The notes under the pieces were generated by a model. It was not told the DNA's origin. It saw only the letters and a list, made by a program, of their open reading frames with translations, and ran no database searches. The position numbers were made by a program, and so were the translations under genes. DNA of 64,000 bases from Lacibacter luteus (GTDB lineage Bacteria; Bacteroidota; Bacteroidia; Chitinophagales; Chitinophagaceae): contig NZ_SDHW01000003.1 in the NCBI RefSeq assembly GCF_004118265.1, positions 492,678 through 556,677 on the forward strand. Direction: 5' to 3'. Positions 19,284 to 28,340 of this stretch are shown here, in pieces (the first letter of the stretch is position 1; the number at the start of each line of letters is the position of its first letter).

Positions 19284-19287
19284 TATA

Positions 19288-19716
19288 TCAATAATCAAAT
19301 TTTTTAGGTTCAGAAGTTTCATACTCTCCGTCGTAGCGAACAAAAAAGTAGAGATAAATGGTGCGGCTTAATCGCATAAGCCAAGGTTGCAGTATCAATA
19401 ACAAAACAGCATTCAACCCTAGCCACCAAAACACACGGTTGTCGTTGAATGATACACCAATCAATACCCACCAGGCAACAAAAGTTGCAACAGAAATAGC
19501 CACTGTTAAAGCATAGCTTACATAGCCTGTTCCGTACCAAAAGCCCGGTTCCATATCAAATTTCTGTTTGCATACACTGCAGTCTTCGTGCATATCGAAC
19601 GTATGCTTAAAGTTATAGGCACTAAATGGTTTAAACAGCTTTCCTCTGCGGCAACGTGGGCAGTTCATGGAAAGCATACTCCACAAATAATTCGGCTTTG
19701 GTTTAGAAGAACCCAT
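19288..19716 (-). CDS. DUF983 family protein
   Basis: This 142-residue protein has an N-terminal zinc-binding segment (CPRCRRGKLF, then CSVCKQKF, giving two CxxC pairs) and two membrane helices (about 65-90 and 95-115), the DUF983 layout. The biochemical role is not established; in some bacteria relatives are found near respiratory genes. A Crp/Fnr-like palindrome lies just upstream, suggesting control by a regulator of that family. Confidence 0.87.
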   Translation of the reverse strand: MGSSKPKPNYLWSMLSMNCPRCRRGKLFKPFSAYNFKHTFDMHEDCSVCKQKFDMEPGFWYGTGYVSYALTVAISVATFVAWWVLIGVSFNDNRVFWWLGLNAVLLLILQPWLMRLSRTIYLYFFVRYDGEYETSEPKKFDY

Positions 19717-19730
19717 GCAAAAAATTTTTG

Positions 19731-19776
19731 CAAAGTTAACCTATCTGCAATTGTAGAAAGTGATATACATCACTTT
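19731..19776 (-). promoter_or_regulatory. Candidate Crp/Fnr-type site and -7 box for the DUF983 gene
   Basis: AAAGTGATATACATCACTTT (19757-19776) contains GTGA-N6-TCAC, the Crp/Fnr-family core. On the minus strand TAACTTTG (19738-19731) matches TAnnTTTG, and no clear -33 box is present. The palindrome centre lies about 40 bases before the expected transcript start, which is the classic class II activator position. Confidence 0.6.
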
Positions 19777-19792
19777 GCAAAAGAAAATTTAA

Positions 19793-21652
19793 CTAAACAC
19801 CGGGAGCAGCAGCGGCAATTTTCTTACGTTCGCCAATTTGCTGGCGCCACATGGCATAGTACAAACCTTTTTCTTCGAGCAATTGCTGGTGATTGCCTGT
19901 TTCAACCACATCGCCGCCTTCGAGTACATAAATACGATCGGCATGCATAATGGTGCTGAGCCTGTGTGCAATTAAAATGGTTATCTGGTTGCGTTGCGAA
20001 GAAATTTCACGGATGGTAGTTGTAATTTCTTCTTCTGTTATGGAATCGAGTGCTGATGTTGCTTCATCAAAAATGAGTAAACGTGGTTTGCGTAACAATG
20101 CACGGGCAATAGACAAACGTTGTTTTTCACCACCACTTAACTTCAATCCACCTTCCCCGATCATTGTATCCAATCCTTTTTCGGCACGGGTCAGTAACCG
20201 CTGGCAACTTGCTTTGTTCAATGCATCTAAAAGATCCTCTTCACTTGCTGAAGGATTTACGAATAGCAGGTTTTCTTTAATGGTGCCGCTGAACAGTTGT
20301 GTATCCTGTGTTACAAAGCCAATCTGGTTGCGGAGGTCTTCAAAGTTGATGGAGTTTTCATCCATGCCGTTGTACAGGATCTTTCCGTTTTGCGGACGAT
20401 ACAAGCCCACCAATAATTTCATCAACGTTGTTTTACCTGAACCAGATGGTCCCACGAATGCAACTGTTTCGCCTGTTTTTACATTGAAGCTGATATCGGT
20501 AATAGCGTTTTGCGATGCTGTTTGATGTTTAAACGAAACATTGTTGAACGATAAGGTTTCAATTGAACCTAAGTGCAAAGGATTAACAGGCGTTGGTTCC
20601 GGTTGTTTTATCATCAACTTATCGAAGTTGGTAATACTTGCTTCCGCTTCACGGTAAGAAAGCAATATGTTTCCGATCTCCTGCAGCGGACCAAATACAA
20701 AGAAAGAAAAGATCTGCATAGTTACCAGTTGCCCTGCATCCATTTCGCCTTTGTATATCACCCACATCAACATAAATAAAATAACCTGGCGAAGTGTGTT
20801 TACAAATGTACCCTGCACAAAACTGATGCTGCGGATGCGTTTTACTTTGGTTAATTCGAGTCCGAGAATTTTAAATGTATTCTTGTTTAAACGGGTTACT
20901 TCCTGATCGGTTAAACCTAAACTTTTTACCAGTTCAATATTGCGTAGCGATTCGGTAGTGGCACCCGCCAGTTGTGTAGTTTGTGCCACAATATTTTTCT
21001 GTACAGCTTTTACCTTTTTACTGAGGATATTACTGATGATGACCAATAGAAAAATGCCGCCAAAATAAATAAACGGTAAACTCCAGTGAATAGATGCTGC
21101 ATAAACAGCAACGATTACAATACCAATAATAACCGGGAATAACAGGTTGATGAAAGCCGATACAAACTTTTCGGTATCGGTACGCACTTTGGTTAATATG
21201 GAAAGTGTTTCACCGCTTCGCTGGTCTTCAAAATCCTGGTATGGCAGTTTCATGGCATGCTTCAAACCATCGGTAAAAACTTTTGCACCAAACTTTTGTG
21301 TGGTAAGATTTTGAAAATAATCCTGGAATGCTTTTGCAATACGGCTGATCATGGCAACAGAAATCGAAGCAATGAGTAACCAAACCACACCATATACCGT
21401 TACCTCTTTAGGCACTTTGGTTATTTCACCGTTTGCTTGAAGCTTTAAACTAACATCGGTATAAGAAGTCTTAGCAAAAAGAAAATCGTTCCAGTTAAAT
21501 GGTTCGATCTTTTGATGATAGGTGCCTAAGTTGATGAGTTTTCCGAAAATGATGGGGTCGAGTAACGAGAATCCGCTGTTGATTGCAGCAAGAAACATGG
21601 TTAAGGCAATTAGCCCTTTGTAGGGGGCAAGATATTTTAAAAGCAGTTTCAT
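19793..21652 (-). CDS. ABC transporter, fused permease/ATPase (exporter type)
   Basis: This 619-residue half-transporter has an N-terminal six-helix membrane domain (to about 345) with cytoplasmic extensions, followed by the ATPase domain. Walker A GPSGSGKTTL lies near residue 400, the signature LSGGEKQRLSIARA near 505, Walker B LLIFDEATSALDS near 527, and the switch His in IAHRLST. The layout is that of MsbA-like lipid or drug exporters, which work as dimers. The substrate is not evident; its position next to a polysaccharide locus may be chance. Confidence 0.92.
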   Translation of the reverse strand: MKLLLKYLAPYKGLIALTMFLAAINSGFSLLDPIIFGKLINLGTYHQKIEPFNWNDFLFAKTSYTDVSLKLQANGEITKVPKEVTVYGVVWLLIASISVAMISRIAKAFQDYFQNLTTQKFGAKVFTDGLKHAMKLPYQDFEDQRSGETLSILTKVRTDTEKFVSAFINLLFPVIIGIVIVAVYAASIHWSLPFIYFGGIFLLVIISNILSKKVKAVQKNIVAQTTQLAGATTESLRNIELVKSLGLTDQEVTRLNKNTFKILGLELTKVKRIRSISFVQGTFVNTLRQVILFMLMWVIYKGEMDAGQLVTMQIFSFFVFGPLQEIGNILLSYREAEASITNFDKLMIKQPEPTPVNPLHLGSIETLSFNNVSFKHQTASQNAITDISFNVKTGETVAFVGPSGSGKTTLMKLLVGLYRPQNGKILYNGMDENSINFEDLRNQIGFVTQDTQLFSGTIKENLLFVNPSASEEDLLDALNKASCQRLLTRAEKGLDTMIGEGGLKLSGGEKQRLSIARALLRKPRLLIFDEATSALDSITEEEITTTIREISSQRNQITILIAHRLSTIMHADRIYVLEGGDVVETGNHQQLLEEKGLYYAMWRQQIGERKKIAAAAPGV

Positions 21653-21864
21653 ATAATAGTTTATGTAAAAGGATGATATGTTTCAAAGCACGCTCCACTT
21701 TTAAAAATAAGACAAGTTTGCAGGAATAAACAGGCTTAACAATGCAAATACGGGCATCTTCTGCCTGCATTTATTCTTTTGGGGAGGTATTTGCACCGAG
21801 GTAATCGATTTCTGCCAAAATGAACGTATTTAAAAATTTGTTTACTTTGGCGATATTATACATC

Positions 21865-22743
21865 ATGAAGATTACCGGAGTAACCATTGTTCGTAATGCT
21901 GTTTTAAACGATTTTCCTGTTGTAGAGGCTATTACGTCGGTGTTGCCTGTGGTAGATGAAATGATTGTTAGTATTGATAAAGGCGATGATGATACCGATG
22001 GGCTGATACGCAGCATACAATCGCCCAAGCTGAAAATTGTGTATTCCACCTGGGATATGACACTTCGTAAAGGCGGCCGGGTCTATGCATTGGAAACAGA
22101 TAAGGCTATCGATCATGTATCGGCCGATACCGATTGGATCTTTTACATTCAGGCAGATGAAGTGATTCATGAAAAATATCATGCAGTCATCAGGCAAACT
22201 GCAGAAAAGTATGTAAGCAATAAACGGGTGGATGGGTTTTTATTTAACTACCTGCATTTTTATGGCACCTACGATTATGTAGGCGATAGCCGCAAATGGT
22301 ATAAAGATGAGATACGCATAATCCGTAACGACAGGAGTATTCGATCATACAAAGATGCACAGGGGTTCCGGCGGGGAGAAGCAAAACTTGATGTGGTAAA
22401 AGTTGCTGCAGAAGTTTATCACTACGGCTGGGTAAAAAGCCCCGAACAGATGAAACGTAAGTTGAAGAATGTGCAGCGTTTCTACCATGCCGATGATCAA
22501 CAGCTGGAAGCTTACCTGAACGGCCCCGATTTTTTTGACTATAATGAGTTTGATGCATTACGAAAATTTACAGGCACTCATCCGCAGGTAATACAGCAAC
22601 GCATCGCAGCACGCAACTGGCAAGTAGAACTCGACATTAGTAAAAAACATTTGTCGCTTAAAGACAAATTGCTGTACAGCTACGAAAAACTTACCGGTAA
22701 GCGTTTGTTTGCATTTAAGAATTATAGAAACATTATAAAGTAA
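21865..22743 (+). CDS. Glycosyltransferase, GT2-like
   Basis: This 292-residue protein starts MKITGVTIVRNAV, typical of GT-A fold family 2 relatives that skip the usual SVIIPT opening. A nucleotide-sugar/metal-binding acidic region is present (DWIFYIQADEVIHEK). An in-frame start at 21820 would add 15 residues that are mostly upstream leader. It is the first of four rightward glycosyltransferase genes. The sugar and acceptor are unknown. Confidence 0.82.
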   Translation: MKITGVTIVRNAVLNDFPVVEAITSVLPVVDEMIVSIDKGDDDTDGLIRSIQSPKLKIVYSTWDMTLRKGGRVYALETDKAIDHVSADTDWIFYIQADEVIHEKYHAVIRQTAEKYVSNKRVDGFLFNYLHFYGTYDYVGDSRKWYKDEIRIIRNDRSIRSYKDAQGFRRGEAKLDVVKVAAEVYHYGWVKSPEQMKRKLKNVQRFYHADDQQLEAYLNGPDFFDYNEFDALRKFTGTHPQVIQQRIAARNWQVELDISKKHLSLKDKLLYSYEKLTGKRLFAFKNYRNIIK

Positions 22744-22769
22744 AAACGGTTAAACCAACACAAGTATCT

Positions 22770-23552
22770 ATGGAGTGTACTCTTGTTATATCTACCTATA
22801 ACTGGCCGCAGGCACTCGACCTTGTGTTAAAAAGTGTATTAAGGCAACGGGTGTTGCCGGGCGAAGTCATTGTTGCCGATGATGGATCGAAAGAAGAAAC
22901 GAAGCAATTGATCGAATCGTATCAGCAAGGGTTTCCTGTTCCGTTAATTCATATGTGGCACGAAGATGATGGCTTTCGTAAAACCATTATTCTCAATAAA
23001 GCATTTAAAGCAGCTAAAGGGGAATATATTATCCAGATAGATGGCGATATTATTATTCATCCCGATTTTATAAAGGATCATCTTAAGTTCAGCGAAAAAG
23101 GATATTATATAAAAGGAAGCAGGGGCTTGTTAACGAAAGAGCTTACAGAAAAGATATTAACAAGTAAGCAGATCAACTTTTCGTTGTTACAGGCAGGAAT
23201 AAAATCAAGATTTAATGTTACACGTTTACCATTGGCATCCCGACTATTGTATGGTAAACCTGATAATACCCGCAAAGTAAAGGGTTGCAATTTTGCCGTA
23301 TGGAAAAGTGATTTTATAGCTGTTAACGGCTATAACAACGATGTAAAAGGTTGGGGGCATGAAGATATTGAACTGGCTGCAAGGTTAGTGAATCATGGTG
23401 TGAAACAACGGCATTTAAAACTGGCTGCAATTTGTTTTCATATTCATCACGAACTTGCTTCGAGGCATAAAGAGGCACACAACTTGCAATCGTATTACGA
23501 TGTTATTCATAACAAGGTTGAACGTTGCGAAAGCGGTTACGACCAGGTATAA
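22770..23552 (+). CDS. Glycosyltransferase family 2 with galactosyltransferase-type C-terminus
   Basis: This 260-residue GT-A enzyme begins TLVISTYNWPQAL, has the donor-site acidic motif IVADDGSKEETK, the metal-binding region QIDGDIIIHPDF, and a C-terminal GWGHEDIELAARL stretch typical of the GT2/GT7-C group, where the acidic residues act in catalysis. It lies 26 bases after the previous gene in the same direction. It presumably adds one sugar during surface glycan assembly. Confidence 0.88.
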   Translation: MECTLVISTYNWPQALDLVLKSVLRQRVLPGEVIVADDGSKEETKQLIESYQQGFPVPLIHMWHEDDGFRKTIILNKAFKAAKGEYIIQIDGDIIIHPDFIKDHLKFSEKGYYIKGSRGLLTKELTEKILTSKQINFSLLQAGIKSRFNVTRLPLASRLLYGKPDNTRKVKGCNFAVWKSDFIAVNGYNNDVKGWGHEDIELAARLVNHGVKQRHLKLAAICFHIHHELASRHKEAHNLQSYYDVIHNKVERCESGYDQV

Positions 23553-23567
23553 TACAAAAACAAACAA

Positions 23568-24329
23568 GTGAGTTCAGAACATAAGCTGCATATTAATGGT
23601 GATGCACATACAGTGCACGACCCTGCTGTAACTATTATTGTAGTTACGTTCAACGCTGGCATCGTTCTGGAGCATTGTTTACAATCCATCATGCAGCAGC
23701 CGTTTAAAAATTATCAGCTGCTCGTATTTGATGGGCAAAGCACCGATGATACCATTGATATTTTACACAAGTACAATAAATATATTTCTTACTGGCAGTC
23801 CGAACCGGATAAAGGCATTTACGATGCTATGAACAAGGCGCTCCCCTTTGTAAAAGGCAAATGGGTTTATTTTTTAGGAGCCGATGATGAATTGTTACCC
23901 GGCTTTTCAAAAATGGCCGAGCATTTACACGATGCACAAACCTTGTACTACGGTTATTGCTATATGTGCAGCAAGCGAACAAACAAACGGCTTACTGCTT
24001 ATGAAGTTGCCAAAGTAAATATTTGTCACCAGGCAGTGTTTTATCCGGTGCAGATATTTATCAAGTACAAGTATAATATTGAGTACGTGGTATATGCAGA
24101 TCATGCATTGAATATTCAATGCTGGGGCGATCCAAACATTCGCAAGAAGTTTATGCCAGTTGGTGTTGCAAAGTTTAACGATACAGGTTTTTCCAGCTAT
24201 GCTACTGATAAAGTATTCGAAGCACAGAAACCGGGTTGGATAAAGAAATATATGTCGAAATACATTTATATCCGTTACCTGTTTCGCAAGTGGAAGGCAA
24301 AACAGAAAAGAGAATTAAATTTTCGATAG
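23568..24329 (+). CDS. Glycosyltransferase family 2
   Basis: This 253-residue protein has the GT-A opening VTIIVVTFNAG, the motif LLVFDGQSTDDT and the donor-binding region GIYDAMNKAL...VYFLGADDEL. These are typical of WcaA-like GT2 enzymes. The start is a GTG at 23568, since no suitable ATG lies near. It lies 15 bases after its neighbour, so the rightward set is a tight operon. Confidence 0.88.
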   Translation: MSSEHKLHINGDAHTVHDPAVTIIVVTFNAGIVLEHCLQSIMQQPFKNYQLLVFDGQSTDDTIDILHKYNKYISYWQSEPDKGIYDAMNKALPFVKGKWVYFLGADDELLPGFSKMAEHLHDAQTLYYGYCYMCSKRTNKRLTAYEVAKVNICHQAVFYPVQIFIKYKYNIEYVVYADHALNIQCWGDPNIRKKFMPVGVAKFNDTGFSSYATDKVFEAQKPGWIKKYMSKYIYIRYLFRKWKAKQKRELNFR

Positions 24330-24341
24330 AAACCTCAGCAA

Positions 24342-25439
24342 GTGATAAAAGTTTTATACGATCATCAAATGTTTTCGCTGCAGAAGTATGGCGGCATTTC
24401 AAGATATTTTGCAAATTTGTTTTATTCTTTTCAGAAAAGCGCAGATGTTGAAGTAGAAGCACCGGTCCTTTATTCGGGCAATCAGTATCTGAAAAACGAA
24501 ACCTCTTTATTGCCCGGATTTTTGGGTAACCTGCTTGCTGCCAAAAAAAGCCGTATGTATAAATGGAATAAGCAGTACAGTAAGTATCAATTGAAGACTG
24601 CTGCTTATGATCTTTTTCATCCTACTTATTACGATGCTTATTTTCTGAAGGATCTAAGAAAGCCATACGTAATTACTGTGCATGATATGATTTATGAATT
24701 GTATCCGCAATATTTTGATACGGCGGATAAGTTTGTTATGCAGAAGGAAACAGTTATAAGAAATGCAAATCATATAATTGCAATTTCCGAATCAACCAAA
24801 CGTGATCTGCAGCGGTTTTATAATATTGCTGATGATAAAATATCTGTCATTCATCATGGTTTTTATCCTGAAACAACTTCTGTGAAACCGGCCGGTTTTG
24901 AACTTAATAATTACCTCTTGTTTGTTGGCGACAGGGCTAACTATAAAAACTTTCAACTCTTTGCCGAAGCTGTTGCTCCTCTTTTGCAACAAAACGATCT
25001 GTTGCGGATTGTATGCACAGGCGGTGGTTCTTTTACAACAGCAGAGACTGTTTTTTTTGCCGGGCAGGGTATAGTTGATAAAGTGCTGCAGATAAATGCA
25101 ACAAATGAAGAGCTGAATTATTTGTACAAGCATGCAAGCGTTTTTGTATATCCTTCGCTATACGAAGGATTTGGATTTCCGATTCTGGAGGCGTTCGCAA
25201 ACAACTGCGTTGTTGCCTGCAGTAATACCAGCAGCTTTCCGGAAGTTGGTGGGGATGCTGTGGCGTATTTCGACCCCTTCAGTAAAGAAGAAATGTTTAC
25301 AGTAATTGCATCGTTACTTAGTAATACATTGTTAGCTGAACAATTAAAGGAAAAAGGGAAACAACGTTTGAGCTTATTTAAAATGGAGAAATGTGTGGCA
25401 GCTACAGCTGATGTGTATCATAAACTGCTGAAGACCTAA
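24342..25439 (+). CDS. Glycosyltransferase family 4
   Basis: This 365-residue GT-B fold enzyme starts at GTG 24342 (MIKVLYDHQMFSLQKYGGISRYF). The GT4 features are the glycine-rich N-terminal loop (YGGISR), the central HDMIYEL, AISESTKRDL, and the nucleotide-sugar-binding E-x7-E region in YPSLYEGFGFPILEAFA. It is 12 bases downstream of the GT2 gene. It probably transfers a hexose or mannose-type sugar, but this is inference. Confidence 0.9.
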   Translation: MIKVLYDHQMFSLQKYGGISRYFANLFYSFQKSADVEVEAPVLYSGNQYLKNETSLLPGFLGNLLAAKKSRMYKWNKQYSKYQLKTAAYDLFHPTYYDAYFLKDLRKPYVITVHDMIYELYPQYFDTADKFVMQKETVIRNANHIIAISESTKRDLQRFYNIADDKISVIHHGFYPETTSVKPAGFELNNYLLFVGDRANYKNFQLFAEAVAPLLQQNDLLRIVCTGGGSFTTAETVFFAGQGIVDKVLQINATNEELNYLYKHASVFVYPSLYEGFGFPILEAFANNCVVACSNTSSFPEVGGDAVAYFDPFSKEEMFTVIASLLSNTLLAEQLKEKGKQRLSLFKMEKCVAATADVYHKLLKT

Positions 25440-25455
25440 TAAACTTCCGTTATAC

Positions 25456-25487
25456 TTTGTAGCTTAAGTTGATTACGGGTACTTTTG
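25456..25487 (+). promoter_or_regulatory. Promoter for the O-antigen ligase-like gene
   Basis: TTTG (25456-25459) and TACTTTTG (25480-25487), 20 bases apart, are an exact match to the Bacteroidota -33/-7 pattern, 16 bases before the ATG at 25503. The ligase gene therefore has its own promoter in addition to any read-through. Confidence 0.65.
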
Positions 25488-25502
25488 CAAACAACCTGAT
25501 TT

Positions 25503-26789
25503 ATGAAGACATTATTGTTATTGGATGCAGAAGGGCAGCAGTTGAAATGGCAGGAGAAAGTTTTTTACTGGCTTGTTGTTGTTTTTTTTATTTCACTATT
25601 TGTACCACGTGCACCTGTTGCTTCTAACATAATACTGGGTGCTTTTGTAACACTTTCATTTGTTTATAACAGTATCAGGGAAAAGTTTCAGTTGCTGAAA
25701 CAACGACCATTTATTTTTTTAATTATAGCCTATTATTTATTGCATGTTATAAGCATCACCTGGTCGATCGATAAGCAGGAAGCGACAACACAATTGGCAA
25801 TCAGGCTGCCCCTTCTTATTCTGCCACTTGCAATAGGAACTGTTTTTATTAAGCAAGCGTTGGCCGATCGAGTACTGCTTGCAATTGGATTAATTACAAC
25901 CGGCGTTGCAGTAATAAGCCTCGGGCTTTCATTTTCGCAATATATAAAAACAGGTAACTCCGGTTTTATGTATAACGATAGCCTAACTGTTCACTTCCGG
26001 CAGCAATCAATTTATGTTGCCATGTTGCTTAACCTTTCAATAGCTGGTATTGTTTATTTGTTGCAACGAAAAGGAGTAGCACAAACGTTGCAGGGATTGC
26101 TTTATCTGTCGTTGGTTATTTTGTTTGTGTATCACTTTCTGCTGGCGAGCAGATCGGCAATGCTGTTGTTGTACGGCAGCTTATTGATCTTTGCTTTTTA
26201 CCATGTAATTAAGAAACGTAAATATCTCGAAGGAGCTACATTGGTTTTAGGGTTAGTGATAGGTGCGTTTATGTTGTTCAAATTTTTTCCAAAAACTGTT
26301 CAGCGGTTTAAAGAGTTAGCGTATACCAATTTCAATTTTGAAAGCAAGGCAGCCGAAAGTCATTACGATATGCAGCTGGACAGTGCACAATGGAATGGTG
26401 CCAATACAAGGCTTGCATTATGGCAATGCGGCTGGGAGCTTGCGAAAAATAATATGTTTAAAGGAGTTGGTATTGGCGATAGAGTTGCAGAGATGAATAA
26501 AGTGTATGGGAAAAAGAATTTTACAATGGCTATCCAAACCAAAAAGAATGTACACAACAGTTACCTCGATGCCTTGCTTACGTTTGGAACAGGAGGGGCC
26601 ATCTTATTCCTGTTTGCATTTGCATTGTTGCCGCTCTTCTATGCAGTACGTTCCGGCAACGGGTATTATTTTTTTGTTGTAACAGTGTTTATTGTATCAA
26701 TGCTGTTTGAAGTATACATAGGCAGAAGCTTCGGTTGTATGCTTGTGGGATTCTTCTATCCATTTATAGCTGCAACAAAAAAGAACTAA
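25503..26789 (+). CDS. O-antigen ligase/polymerase-like membrane protein (WaaL/Wzy type)
   Basis: This 428-residue protein has about ten to twelve hydrophobic segments and one large loop near 270-355. That loop holds NTRLALWQCGWELAKNN, GVGIGD and the conserved His in KNVHNSYLDALLTFG, the signature of the Wzy_C/O-antigen ligase superfamily. It either polymerises repeat units or ligates finished glycan to its carrier on the periplasmic face. With a Wzm/Wzt exporter encoded next door, a ligase role is the more natural reading. Confidence 0.87.
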   Translation: MKTLLLLDAEGQQLKWQEKVFYWLVVVFFISLFVPRAPVASNIILGAFVTLSFVYNSIREKFQLLKQRPFIFLIIAYYLLHVISITWSIDKQEATTQLAIRLPLLILPLAIGTVFIKQALADRVLLAIGLITTGVAVISLGLSFSQYIKTGNSGFMYNDSLTVHFRQQSIYVAMLLNLSIAGIVYLLQRKGVAQTLQGLLYLSLVILFVYHFLLASRSAMLLLYGSLLIFAFYHVIKKRKYLEGATLVLGLVIGAFMLFKFFPKTVQRFKELAYTNFNFESKAAESHYDMQLDSAQWNGANTRLALWQCGWELAKNNMFKGVGIGDRVAEMNKVYGKKNFTMAIQTKKNVHNSYLDALLTFGTGGAILFLFAFALLPLFYAVRSGNGYYFFVVTVFIVSMLFEVYIGRSFGCMLVGFFYPFIAATKKN

Positions 26790-26814
26790 TGGCCGATTAT
26801 TGATTATCGGCCAT
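26789..26814. terminator. Hairpin between convergent ligase and ABC ATPase genes
   Basis: ATGGCCGAT (26789-26797) pairs with ATCGGCCAT (26806-26814). The stem includes the ends of both convergent genes. No T-run follows, so its terminator strength is uncertain. Confidence 0.5.
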
Positions 26815-27531
26815 GTATAGTTCAATTGCTTTTTCGGTATCGCCAAAGTAAACCATTTCGCCGTTCTTCATGTAGCCAGAACGGTTACAGTATTTGCGGA
26901 TCGTATCCATACTATGACTAACCAATACGACTGTTTTACCTTCAATCCATGAGCTTTCAAAAACTTTGATGGCTTTTTCCTGGAACTTCATATCACCTAC
27001 AGCAAAAATTTCATCGAGGAACATAATGTCTGCTCCTGCATTTACGGCGATTGAAAAACCAAGACGGGCCACCATGCCGGAAGAGAAGTATTTGATCTTG
27101 GTATCAACAAAATCACGAAGTTCAGCGAAGTCGATAATGGTATCGAAGATGGCATCGATCTCTTTGATCTTTAAACCCAACACCGAACCCGATACATAAA
27201 TATTTTCACGTGCAGTCAATTCATGACTCATGCCTACTCCAAGATTCATAAGCATGGTGCTGCCATTGATTTTTACATAACCTGTATCGGTTGGGTAAAC
27301 ACCTGCAAGCAGTTTAACCAGTGTTGATTTGCCGCAACCGTTCCTGCCAAGCAACCCAATACATTCTCCTTTGTTTATTTCAAAGGAAGTCATTTTAAGT
27401 GCAGGTACTTTCTTCTTCCTGGGAGGATTGAACAAATTGAACAGACGGTGCTTCACCGTATTGTGACTGTCTTCCGATATCTCAAATGTTTTACTGATAT
27501 TTTTTGCGCTCAAAGCGATCACTTTTTCCAT
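26797..27531 (-). CDS. Polysaccharide ABC exporter, ATPase subunit (Wzt-like)
   Basis: This 244-residue ATPase has Walker A LLGRNGCGKSTLVKLL, the signature YFSSGMVARLGF, Walker B DIMFLDEIFAVGD and the switch His in VLVSHSMDTI. The pattern matches Wzt/TagH/KpsT-type subunits of exporters for lipid-linked polysaccharide. It ends soon after the ATPase core and so lacks the C-terminal carbohydrate-binding domain of O9a-type Wzt, which implies recognition of the glycan by other means. It is the last gene of the leftward operon, 9 bases after the permease gene. Confidence 0.9.
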   Translation of the reverse strand: MEKVIALSAKNISKTFEISEDSHNTVKHRLFNLFNPPRKKKVPALKMTSFEINKGECIGLLGRNGCGKSTLVKLLAGVYPTDTGYVKINGSTMLMNLGVGMSHELTARENIYVSGSVLGLKIKEIDAIFDTIIDFAELRDFVDTKIKYFSSGMVARLGFSIAVNAGADIMFLDEIFAVGDMKFQEKAIKVFESSWIEGKTVVLVSHSMDTIRKYCNRSGYMKNGEMVYFGDTEKAIELYMADNQ

Positions 27532-27540
27532 TGTAATTTT

Positions 27541-28338
27541 TTAGAGTTTTTCAGCTGCTTTAGAACCGAGTTTGTTAAGGGCTATCAATCCGAGGAATAA
27601 GAGAAATATTGCGTAAACAAAATCCCAAATCAACAATTCATAATCGGGATACGTCTGTTGCATTAATACTCTCCTTGCATTAATAATAATACCTGCTATT
27701 GGATTGCCATAATCAAAGGAAGGCAATGCCTCTTTGAATACTTTAAGGCTATAGAAAATAGGGGATAAGAAAAATAGGAAGCTGGTGAATACCTGCCATA
27801 TTTGCGAAATGTCTTTTGCAACAACATAAAGATTTGATAGAATTAATGATACTCCCAAAGAAAGAATAAAAAGATTTAGAAAAAGAGGGATAGCCCATAA
27901 GATATGGGCTGATACTCCTCCTGATTCTTTTTCAAGGAAGTTATAGAATAACAAAAACATTACAAAGTTGAAGAAGAAGCCGATTGAATTACTGAACAAT
28001 GTTGAAACATAAATTTCAAGTTTATTCATATTGCTGTATTCATACAGGTATTTCTTTGTATTTAATATCTGTGTAGTGCCGGTGGTAGACTCAACAAAGA
28101 AGTTCCAGATTATCAAACCAATAAACAGGAAAGAGGCAAAAGCAGGAACGTCTGATTTTAAAACAGTCTTGAAGACAACATAATATATACCAATATCCAT
28201 AATTGGTTTCAGTAAAGCCCACAGTAAGCCAAGTTTGTTTTCATAATAACGAAGTTTAAATTCAATTTTAGCAAGTAGCCAAAGACGTTCAAGTTTATTA
28301 CTACTACTTACCCAATCTTTTACAATTTTTAGAAGCAT
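27541..28338 (-). CDS. Polysaccharide ABC exporter, permease subunit (Wzm-like)
   Basis: This 265-residue ABC-2 type permease has six predicted membrane helices. It includes the amphipathic N-terminal segment and LGLLWALLKPIMDIGIYYVVF, characteristic of Wzm/TagG proteins. With the adjacent ATPase it would flip a completed lipid-linked polysaccharide across the inner membrane. It lies between the double glycosyltransferase gene and the ATPase gene with almost no gaps. Confidence 0.9.
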   Translation of the reverse strand: MLLKIVKDWVSSSNKLERLWLLAKIEFKLRYYENKLGLLWALLKPIMDIGIYYVVFKTVLKSDVPAFASFLFIGLIIWNFFVESTTGTTQILNTKKYLYEYSNMNKLEIYVSTLFSNSIGFFFNFVMFLLFYNFLEKESGGVSAHILWAIPLFLNLFILSLGVSLILSNLYVVAKDISQIWQVFTSFLFFLSPIFYSLKVFKEALPSFDYGNPIAGIIINARRVLMQQTYPDYELLIWDFVYAIFLLFLGLIALNKLGSKAAEKL

Positions 28339-28340
28339 AT

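Noticed and set aside
19950..20525. Rightward 191-residue frame opposite the ABC transporter ATPase domain
   Set aside because: Antisense shadow of highly conserved Walker and signature regions; no independent features.
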